Below, one piece after another: positions 57,726-64,000 of a stretch of 64,000 nucleotides of DNA (its first letter is position 1; every line of letters begins with the position of its first letter). This DNA comes from Mycolicibacterium mageritense (GTDB lineage Bacteria > Actinomycetota > Actinomycetes > Mycobacteriales > Mycobacteriaceae). A model generated the notes under the pieces. That model worked only from the letters and a program-made list of their open reading frames with translations. It was not told where the DNA came from and searched no databases. The position numbers and the translations under genes were made by a program. The stretch lies in NCBI RefSeq assembly GCF_010727475.1, contig NZ_AP022567.1, forward strand, positions 7,378,001-7,442,000. Reading direction: 5' to 3'.

Positions 57726-58511
57726 TCAGGCGAACTCGGCCCGGCGCTTCGCGAGGAACGCATCGACCCCTTCGCGTCCGTCGGCCGAGTCCGCGCGCTC
57801 GGCGATCAACCGGCCCTCGGCCTCCATCTGCTCTTCGAGGCTGTTCTTGAACGACGACAGCAGCAGCGCCTTGACCGCGCCGTTCGACCCCGCCGAACCG
57901 GCCGCCACCTGCTGGGCCAGCGCCGTGGCGCGCTCGGCGAGTTCGGCGTCGGGGACGACCTCGGTGACCAGCCCCCATTCGTGCGCTTCTGCCGCCGACA
58001 GGGTGCGGTTGCTCAGCATGAGTTCCTGCGCGCGGCGAAGCCCGACGAGCCGCGGCAGGTAGTACGACGAGCTGCCGTCCGGGCTCAGCCCGACCTTGGT
58101 GTAGGCCATGGTGAACGACGCCGACTCGGCGGCCAACACGAGGTCGCCGGTGACCGCGATGCTGAACCCCGCACCGGCTGCGGTGCCGTTGACCGCGGTG
58201 ATCAGCACGGCGTCCATCCGGGCGAACGTCGAGATCGCCCGGTGCAGGTCGTCGGCGACGCCCTTGATGTAACGGCCCCGCGACTCGGCCGTCGCGAACG
58301 ATTTCAGGTCGCCGCCCGCGCAGAAGAACCGACCCGACCCGGTCAGCACCACGGCCTTGGTGCCCGCTGCGTCGCACCGCCGCGCGGCGTCTGCGAGTTC
58401 GCGAGTCATGGTGTCGTTCATGCCATTCGCGGCGTCCGGGCGGTTCAGGGTGATCTGCGCGACGGGGCCGGCGTGGGAGAGCGTGATGGCTTCATAGGAA
58501 GAGTCGGTCAC
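57726..58511 (-). CDS. enoyl-CoA hydratase/isomerase family protein (crotonase fold)
   Basis: 261 aa from GTG 58511. SGRFFCAGGDLKSF and NGTAAGAGFSIAVTGDLVLAAESASF form the CoA oxyanion holes. The segment VGLSPDGSSSYYLPRLVG matches the PaaG-type pattern (GLxPD...LPR) with an Asp in place of the first hydratase Glu, pointing to delta3-delta2 isomerase or ring-type activity more than to a classical hydratase. It is the third gene of a minus-strand unit behind a FAAL and a TetR regulator (11 bp gap). It ends 3 bp from the propeller gene. Confidence 0.87.
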   Translation of the reverse strand: MTDSSYEAITLSHAGPVAQITLNRPDAANGMNDTMTRELADAARRCDAAGTKAVVLTGSGRFFCAGGDLKSFATAESRGRYIKGVADDLHRAISTFARMDAVLITAVNGTAAGAGFSIAVTGDLVLAAESASFTMAYTKVGLSPDGSSSYYLPRLVGLRRAQELMLSNRTLSAAEAHEWGLVTEVVPDAELAERATALAQQVAAGSAGSNGAVKALLLSSFKNSLEEQMEAEGRLIAERADSADGREGVDAFLAKRRAEFA

Positions 58512-58522
58512 GAAGCCGCACT

Positions 58523-59197
58523 CTATCGGGCGGCCCGCTCGGCCGGTTGCACACCCAACCGCGTCGCGGTCGCCCGCACCAGGGCGGCGAAGTCACCGTC
58601 GTAACCCAGGAGGCGCAACGCCCCCTCCCCGATCACCCACGGTTGTTCCGATGGCACGTCACCGTCGTCGGACCTGCTGTTGACGGTCGATTCGACGAGC
58701 CGGAACGGCAGGTCGGCCGCGTCTGGCGGCCCGCCGCACTCGGCGATCACGGCCGCCGACAGTTCCTGGTAGGCGTTGCGCAGTTCGGCCCGCCGGCGGC
58801 GGAACGGCTCGAACCGGTCGGTGCGCAATTCCGGCAGCAGGTACAGCGCGCCCAGGTTCCACCGGCCCGCGCACAGCTGGATGGCGTCGCCGACCGCGAG
58901 TGCGTGCAGCCGGGGCGCCGCCGGCCCGCGATCGTCGCGCAGCGCCACGACCAGTTGCAGCGGCGGATCGACCGTGTCGGTCAACAGCGCGTCGAGGATG
59001 TCGTCCTTGGTCGCGAAGTGGTGATAGAGCGACGCCTGCCGCACCCCCACCGCGTCGGCGATCCGCCGCGTCGAGGTGCTGGCGTACCCCTGGGTGGTGA
59101 ACAGTTCAGCCGCCGCGTCGAGAATTTCCTCGCGGGCCGTCTTGCCCGGCCTGCGCGGCTGCTCGAGCCTCGGGCGGCCGCGGCCGATGCTGCTCAT
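58523..59197 (-). CDS. TetR-family transcriptional regulator
   Basis: 224 aa from ATG 59197. The HTH is at about residues 20-68 (TAREEILDAAAELFTTQGYASTSTRRIADAVGVRQASLYHHFATKDDIL), typical of TetR, and the rest is a helical ligand domain without close recognisable family. It is encoded between the FAAL gene (27 bp) and the crotonase gene (11 bp), all on one strand, so it is most likely a local regulator that represses its own operon, perhaps sensing an acyl-CoA or acyl-AMP product. A palindrome at the operon promoter (61044-61053) is a candidate operator. Confidence 0.88.
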   Translation of the reverse strand: MSSIGRGRPRLEQPRRPGKTAREEILDAAAELFTTQGYASTSTRRIADAVGVRQASLYHHFATKDDILDALLTDTVDPPLQLVVALRDDRGPAAPRLHALAVGDAIQLCAGRWNLGALYLLPELRTDRFEPFRRRRAELRNAYQELSAAVIAECGGPPDAADLPFRLVESTVNSRSDDGDVPSEQPWVIGEGALRLLGYDGDFAALVRATATRLGVQPAERAAR

Positions 59198-59224
59198 CGC
59201 GCTATTGTCCCCTGCCGCCCGCGG

Positions 59225-61030
59225 TCAGCCCGACCGCACCTCGGCGAGATACTGCTCCCGGCAGGCGCGGCGCGCCAGCTTTCCGCTCGTGGTGCGTGGA
59301 ATCGAGCCTGCCGCAACCAGTTTGATGTCCGACACAGCGACGGCGTGATGCCGTGAGACCGCCGCACGGATGGCGTCGGCGATCGGCGCCGGATCGGCCC
59401 TGCCCGCGCCGGGCGCGCGTTCGGCGACGATCACGAGCCGCTCGCCGTGCGGCGAGGGCACCGAGAACGCGGCGACGAAACCTGCCCGGACGGCACGCGA
59501 CGCCGCGGCAACCGTGGCTTCCAGATCCTGCGGGTAGTGATTGCGGCCATCGATGATGACCATGTCCTTGATCCGCCCGGTGATGTAGAGCTCGCCATCG
59601 AGGTACATGCCGAGATCCCCTGTGCGGAACCATGTGCCGCCCGCGGGGGCGCCTTCCGCGTGGCTGCCCTGCTGCAGCCGTGACTGCAGCTTGTTGGCGA
59701 ACGCCAGCTCGGATTCGGCCGCGCGGCGCCAGTAGCCCCGCCCGACATTGTCGCCGTGCAGCCAGATTTCACCGATCTGGCCGTCCGGCAGTTCGGCGTC
59801 GTGGTCGGGCGCGACGATCACGGCCCATTGACTGCGTGCGACCTGTCCGCAGGACACCTGCGGCAGCGCGCCCGGCGCGTCGGGCTCCACGATGACGGCG
59901 TGGCCGGCCCCGAGCTGCTCGCGGTCGACGTACACCGCGCTCGGCTGGGCGTCAGGTGCGATGGTCGAGACGAACAACGTGGCCTCGGCCATGCCGTAGG
60001 ACGGCTTGACCGCCGTCGGCTGCAGTCCGTATGGCGCGAACGCGGCGTTGAACGTCTCGATCGAGGCCATGCTGACCGGCTCGGAGCCGTTGATCAGGCC
60101 CGCGACGTTGCTCAGGTCGAGCTCTTCGCCGGCAGGCGGCAAGCCGCGCTGCGCGGCCAGTTCGAAGGCGAAGTTGGGTGCCGCCGCGAACGTCGGCACA
60201 TCGGAGGCGCCGAGTTCCTTGATCCAGCGATACGGCCTGCGGACGAACGCGACCGGCGACATCAGCGTGATCTCTCCGCCGCACAGGGCCGGGAACATGA
60301 TCATGAGCAGCCCCATGTCGTGGAACAACGGCAGCCAGCTGACGCTGCGGATGTTCCAGTCCAGGCCCACCGACATGATCATCTGCAACACGTTGGTGCA
60401 CGCGCACCGGTGGGTGATCTCCACGCCGGCGGGGGTCCGGGTGGAACCCGAGGTGTACTGCAGGTAGGCGATGTCGTCGGTGGCGATGGGAACGGTCCTG
60501 AAATCGGCGCCGACGGAGTCCGGAACCGCGTCCATCGCCATCATCCGGGGCCTGCGCGACCGCGGCAGCTTGCGCAGGAACCGGCCCACGGCCTCGGCGG
60601 CTGCCGTGGTGGTCAGCACCACCGTCGGGGCGGCATCGGCCAGGACCGCGTCGAGCCGCTCGGCGTGCCCGGGGAGTTCCGGGGAGAACAACGGCACCGC
60701 GATGTTTCCGGCCCGGATGGCGGCGAAGAAGCCGACCACGTAGTCGACCCCCTGCGGGGCGAGGATGGCGACCCGATCCCCCGCGCTGGTCACCTGTTGC
60801 AGCCGGGCACCGATCGCGCGGACCTTGGTGTCCAGCTCTGCCCAGGTCAGTTCGATGGCCTGGCCGTCGTGTTCGTAGTCCAGATAGCGGTAGGCGGTCG
60901 TCTCGCCGAGTTCGGCGACGTTGCGGTGGAAATGCGACAGCAGCGTGGAGCCCTCAGGGATGGCGATGTTGCCCTCCGAATCGAGGTAATCCCCGATCTC
61001 CATGCGCGCTGGCCTGGTCTGCACACTCAT
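59225..61030 (-). CDS. fatty-acyl-AMP ligase (FAAL), FadD32-type
   Basis: 601 aa from ATG 61030. The AMP-binding motif reads QYTSGSTRTPAGVEITH, the form seen in mycobacterial FAALs, not in CoA ligases. Further motifs are SWLPLFHDMGLLM, YGMAEATLFV, RTGDLG-YLDGELYITGRIKDMVII and GRNHYPQDLEATV. FAALs make acyl-AMP and pass it to a carrier protein, usually of a polyketide synthase, but no carrier or PKS gene is present here. The strand is open for 300 codons further up, but this is antisense to the CYTH-CHAD gene. TAATAT 7 bp before the ATG supports a leaderless start. Confidence 0.9.
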   Translation of the reverse strand: MSVQTRPARMEIGDYLDSEGNIAIPEGSTLLSHFHRNVAELGETTAYRYLDYEHDGQAIELTWAELDTKVRAIGARLQQVTSAGDRVAILAPQGVDYVVGFFAAIRAGNIAVPLFSPELPGHAERLDAVLADAAPTVVLTTTAAAEAVGRFLRKLPRSRRPRMMAMDAVPDSVGADFRTVPIATDDIAYLQYTSGSTRTPAGVEITHRCACTNVLQMIMSVGLDWNIRSVSWLPLFHDMGLLMIMFPALCGGEITLMSPVAFVRRPYRWIKELGASDVPTFAAAPNFAFELAAQRGLPPAGEELDLSNVAGLINGSEPVSMASIETFNAAFAPYGLQPTAVKPSYGMAEATLFVSTIAPDAQPSAVYVDREQLGAGHAVIVEPDAPGALPQVSCGQVARSQWAVIVAPDHDAELPDGQIGEIWLHGDNVGRGYWRRAAESELAFANKLQSRLQQGSHAEGAPAGGTWFRTGDLGMYLDGELYITGRIKDMVIIDGRNHYPQDLEATVAAASRAVRAGFVAAFSVPSPHGERLVIVAERAPGAGRADPAPIADAIRAAVSRHHAVAVSDIKLVAAGSIPRTTSGKLARRACREQYLAEVRSG

Positions 61031-61037
61031 GCACACA

Positions 61038-61053
61038 ATATTAAGAGGCCTCT
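61038..61053 (-). promoter_or_regulatory. FAAL operon promoter with overlapping palindromic operator
   Basis: On the minus strand TAATAT (61043-61038) is a near-consensus -10, 7 bp before the FAAL ATG. The perfect 10-bp palindrome AGAGGCCTCT (61044-61053) abuts it in the spacer, an ideal repressor position. The TetR encoded in the same operon is the obvious candidate ligand. Confidence 0.5.
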
Positions 61054-61193
61054 CAGAATTTGCGGAGTACCCCGGGCCGGAAACATCAAGTCTTGACCGT
61101 GCTGTGACCGTCGTCGGCGACTGCGTGTTCATCCCGATGTGGCACGCTGGGCTATCCCGGCTCCCCCATCCAGCGCCCACGACGAAGGTGAAC

Positions 61194-62708
61194 ATGGCCC
61201 CCAGAACGCGCAAAACCTCCAGGCACACCGAGGTCGAGCGGAAGTTCGAGGTAACCGAATCCACTGTGTCGCCGTCGTTCGACGGCCTGTCGGCGGTGGC
61301 CCGGGTCGACCGGTCGCCGGAGCAGCAGTTGGATGCTGTGTATTTCGACACACCTGAGCGTGATCTTGCCGCCCACCGCGTGACCTTGCGGCGCCGCACC
61401 GGCGGCACCGACGCCGGCTGGCACCTCAAGCTGCCCGCGGGCCCCGACGCCCGGACCGAGGTGCGGGCCCCGCTGGAGTCTTCCGAAGACGACGTGCCCG
61501 GCGAGTTGCGAGACATCGTGCTGGCGATCGTGCGGGCCAAACCCCTGGCGCCGGTCGCCCGGATCTCCACCCGCCGCCGCATCGACGTGCTGTACGGCCA
61601 CGACGGCGGCGCGCTGGCGGAGTTCTGCGACGACGCGGTCACCGCATCGACCATCGGCGAAGGCGCCGAGGAGCAACGGTGGCGCGAGTGGGAGCTCGAG
61701 TTGTTGTCCGACCGCGACGACGTGCCTGACGACCTGCTCGACCGGCTCTCCAATCGGTTGTTCGACGCCGGAGCGGCCCCGGCGGGGCACGGCTCGAAGC
61801 TGGCCCGGGTACTGGACACCGCAGGCACCGCTGCCGCGACGGCCCGCGTGCCTGCCGACCCGGTACACCGCGCCATCGCCGAACAGATCGACCAGCTGCT
61901 GGTGTGGGACCGCGCGGTACGCGCGGACACCTACGACTCGGTCCATCAGATGCGCGTCACGACACGCAAAATTCGGAGTCTGCTGCAGGAGTCCAAGGAC
62001 TCGTTCCCCCTCGCGGACAACGAGTGGATTCTCGACGAGCTGCGCACCCTGGCCGCTGTGCTCGGCGTGGCCCGCGACGCCGAGGTGCTCGCCGAGCGCT
62101 ATCAGCGTGCACTCGACCAGCTGCCTGCCGATCTCATCCGCGGTCCGGTACGGGAGCGTCTGGTCGACGGCGCCAACCGGCGCTATGCGTCGGGGCTGCG
62201 GCGCTCCTTGGCGGCGATGCGGTCGCAGCGGTATTTCCACCTGCTCGATGCGCTCGACGAGCTGGTCACCGCCGAGCCGCCGGAGCCGGAGGCCGGCGAG
62301 GAAGCGCCCTCGGTGAGCATCGATTCGGCGTACAAGCGGGTACGCAAGGCGGCCAAGAAGGCCAAGGCCGTGGCGGCCGCCGATGACACCGAAACCGAGG
62401 AGAAGGACGAGGCGCTGCACCGAATCCGCAAGGGCGCCAAACGACTTCGCTACACCGCGGCGGCAACCGGCGAAAGCAAGGTGTCCGACCGCGCCAAGAC
62501 CATCCAGACCCTGCTCGGCGACCACCAGGACAGCGTCGTGAGCCGGACCCACCTGAGCACCCAGGCCGAGGCCGCACATGCCGCCGGTGAGGACACGTTC
62601 ACCTACGGCCTGCTGTATCAGCAGGAGGACGACATCGCGCACTATGCGCGCACGATGCTCGACGATGCGCTCAAGCAACTCGACAAGGCGGTCCGCAAGA
62701 GCCACTAG
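61194..62708 (+). CDS. CYTH-CHAD domain protein (Rv2226-like)
   Basis: 504 aa. The N-terminal CYTH/triphosphate tunnel domain (about 1-200) starts HTEVERKFEVTE (the ExExK signature) and has ARISTRRRIDVLY and EWELELL. The C-terminal CHAD domain (about 220-500) has paired basic helices SVHQMRVTTRKIRSLL and ALHRIRKGAKRLRYT with conserved His/Arg/Lys. CHAD domains bind polyphosphate and CYTH domains hydrolyse or bind triphosphate compounds, so a role in polyphosphate metabolism or granules is likely. ATG 61194 follows GAAGGTG. It stops 2 bp before the 3' end of rnpB. Confidence 0.9.
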   Translation: MAPRTRKTSRHTEVERKFEVTESTVSPSFDGLSAVARVDRSPEQQLDAVYFDTPERDLAAHRVTLRRRTGGTDAGWHLKLPAGPDARTEVRAPLESSEDDVPGELRDIVLAIVRAKPLAPVARISTRRRIDVLYGHDGGALAEFCDDAVTASTIGEGAEEQRWREWELELLSDRDDVPDDLLDRLSNRLFDAGAAPAGHGSKLARVLDTAGTAAATARVPADPVHRAIAEQIDQLLVWDRAVRADTYDSVHQMRVTTRKIRSLLQESKDSFPLADNEWILDELRTLAAVLGVARDAEVLAERYQRALDQLPADLIRGPVRERLVDGANRRYASGLRRSLAAMRSQRYFHLLDALDELVTAEPPEPEAGEEAPSVSIDSAYKRVRKAAKKAKAVAAADDTETEEKDEALHRIRKGAKRLRYTAAATGESKVSDRAKTIQTLLGDHQDSVVSRTHLSTQAEAAHAAGEDTFTYGLLYQQEDDIAHYARTMLDDALKQLDKAVRKSH

Positions 62709-62710
62709 TA

Positions 62711-63098
<388 letters not shown>

Positions 63099-63104
63099 CA
63101 GATC

Positions 63105-63114
63105 ACCGTACCCT
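63105..63114. promoter_or_regulatory. overlapping divergent -10 elements of rnpB and the AraC gene
   Basis: On the minus strand TACGGT (63110-63105) lies 6 nt before the inferred 5' end of rnpB. On the plus strand TACCCT (63109-63114) lies 7 nt before ATG 63122 of the AraC gene. They overlap by two bases. Confidence 0.45.
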
Positions 63115-63121
63115 TAAATCC

Positions 63122-63562
63122 ATGCCGCAGGTGCCACCGGCCCGATATCTGCTGCGGGCGAAAGATCTGGCCGACGCACGCTACGCCGATCCGATCACCG
63201 TCGACGACCTCGCCGCGGCCGCCGGGCTGTCCCGGGCGCACTTCAGCCGCATGTTCAGCCGCACGTTCGGGGAATCGCCGCGGGCCTATCTGCAGAGCAG
63301 GCGGCTGGAGCGCGCGGCGGCCCTGCTGCGCAACACCGACCGTTCGGTGGCCGACATCTGCGTGATGGTCGGCTTGCGCAGCATCGGGTCGTTCACCACG
63401 AGCTTCGCCCAGGTGTACGGCAGGCCACCCGCGGCCTATCGTGCGAGCCTGCCGCCGGCGATGCTCCGCGCCCCCGTGCCCAGCTGCATCCTGGCGCGCG
63501 ACACCAGACGGTCGGCCAAGACAGCACATACGGAGAAGACGCCCGAGGCAGGCCGAACGTAG
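63122..63562 (+). CDS. AraC-family transcriptional regulator, DNA-binding domain only
   Basis: 146 aa. Nearly the whole protein is the double HTH: ITVDDLAAAAGLSRAHFSRMFSRTFGESPRAYLQSRRLERAAALL and VADICVMVGLRSIGSFTTSFAQVYGRPPAAYR, the AraC signature. No effector-binding domain is present, only a short basic tail. ATG 63122 fits TACCCT as leaderless -10; an earlier in-frame ATG lies inside rnpB. The VOC gene follows after 9 bp; short AraC proteins paired with a glyoxalase-like gene occur in many mycobacteria, so the VOC gene is the likely target. Confidence 0.85.
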   Translation: MPQVPPARYLLRAKDLADARYADPITVDDLAAAAGLSRAHFSRMFSRTFGESPRAYLQSRRLERAAALLRNTDRSVADICVMVGLRSIGSFTTSFAQVYGRPPAAYRASLPPAMLRAPVPSCILARDTRRSAKTAHTEKTPEAGRT

Positions 63563-63571
63563 CGTCAGGCC

Positions 63572-63991
63572 ATGATGAAAATCGCTTGCACGCACCTGTG
63601 GGTTCACGATCAGGAAGTCGCGCTCAAATTCTGGACCGAGAAAGTCGGTATGGAAGTGCGCGAAGATGTTTCGTTCCCCGAAGAGATGGGCGCCTTCCGC
63701 TGGCTCACTGTTGGGCCGCCCGGGCAGGACGATGTCAGCATCGTGCTGATGGCCGTCCCGGGTGCGCCCGTGATGGACGAGAGCACCCGTGAGCAGGTGC
63801 TGGATCTCACTGCCAAAGGCTTCGCGGGCACGGTGTTTCTCACCACCGACGATTGCCAGGCCAGCTATGAGCAGCTCAGCGCCCGCGGTGTCGAGTTCAC
63901 CGAGCCACCCAACCAGATGCCGTACGGCATCGACTCCGGGTTCCGCGATCCGTCGGGCAACAGCGTCCGGCTGACTCAACGCACCATCTAG
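63572..63991 (+). CDS. VOC-superfamily (glyoxalase/bleomycin-resistance-like) protein
   Basis: 139 aa from ATG 63572 (63575 also ATG). CTHLWVHDQEVALKFWTEKVGMEVREDV is the first VOC module and FLTTDDCQASYEQLSARGVEFTEPPNQMPYGIDSGFRDPSGNSVRL the second, with the metal-type residues His in the first strand and the late Asp/Glu in RDPSGN partly kept. Members are lyases, dioxygenases or binding proteins; no substrate can be assigned. It is coupled to the AraC regulator and ends 9 bp before the window edge, so any later gene is unseen. Confidence 0.85.
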   Translation: MMKIACTHLWVHDQEVALKFWTEKVGMEVREDVSFPEEMGAFRWLTVGPPGQDDVSIVLMAVPGAPVMDESTREQVLDLTAKGFAGTVFLTTDDCQASYEQLSARGVEFTEPPNQMPYGIDSGFRDPSGNSVRLTQRTI

Positions 63992-64000
63992 GCGGCGTTC

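Noticed and set aside
61031..61930. 300-codon N-terminal extension of the FAAL
   Set aside because: It lies antisense to the CYTH-CHAD gene, is Ser/Arg/Thr-rich, and a good -10 and ATG at 61030 define the true start.

Overview
The window is high-GC actinobacterial DNA whose gene order follows the Mycobacterium tuberculosis Rv2181-Rv2226 block almost gene for gene. Proteins such as DlaT, QcrCAB, GlnA1 (478 aa), GlnA2 (446 aa), IlvE (368 aa) and the CYTH-CHAD protein next to rnpB have mycobacterial lengths and motifs. Extra genes absent from that place in M. tuberculosis (cobU, an F420-type LLM oxidoreductase, a WS/DGAT, a FAAL-TetR-crotonase operon) and frequent leaderless starts suggest a fast-growing mycobacterium of the M. 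smegmatis type. The species is an inference; gene names come from remembered synteny and motifs, not from a database search.

Layout. 1-9.97 kb is envelope biogenesis: a truncated GT87 mannosyltransferase, a PlsC acyltransferase, a minus-strand cluster with two SRPBCC proteins and an ArsA-like ATPase, FadD15, PimB', a predicted zinc metallopeptidase, the NlpC/P60 hydrolase RipC and a small Cys-rich protein. 10-13 kb has a DnaQ/GIY-YIG fusion nuclease and trpD. 13-21.3 kb is the respiratory core: ctaE-qcrC-qcrA-qcrB (closed by a strong terminator), then on the other strand ctaC-ctaF and mmpS3 with a partner. 21.5-35.9 kb is amino acid and cofactor metabolism: asnB, adenosine kinase, erpA, cobU-cobT-cobS, ilvE, gcvT, a class III adenylyl cyclase, pepB, ephD. 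36-41.7 kb is lipoic acid biology: dlaT, an SDR, lipB, lipA and two membrane proteins.

41.7-54.8 kb is nitrogen assimilation: glnA1 behind four AC dinucleotides at exact 11-bp spacing (a GlnR operator), dtd, a DoxX protein, an LLM oxidoreductase and a thioesterase, then glnE and glnA2, two tandem Hip1-type serine proteases and a WS/DGAT. 54.9-64 kb holds panB, an orphan membrane beta-propeller protein, the FAAL-TetR-crotonase operon with a palindrome at its promoter, the CYTH-CHAD protein, RNase P RNA and an AraC-VOC pair.

Gene interplay. The qcr/cta genes encode the bcc-aa3 supercomplex (all but CtaD). GlnE and GlnA1 form an enzyme-regulator pair that fits the GlnR operator. LipB and LipA make the lipoyl cofactor carried by DlaT next door. 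PimB', the GT87 enzyme and PlsC fit PIM/LM/LAM and phospholipid synthesis.

I see no mobile element, CRISPR array, tRNA or prophage. No stretch over 300 bases lacks a gene. The most unusual signals are two genes that appear to start with CTG at stop-start overlaps, a codon-usage mosaic inside lipA, near-zero spacing at most convergent junctions, and the FAAL-TetR-crotonase operon.
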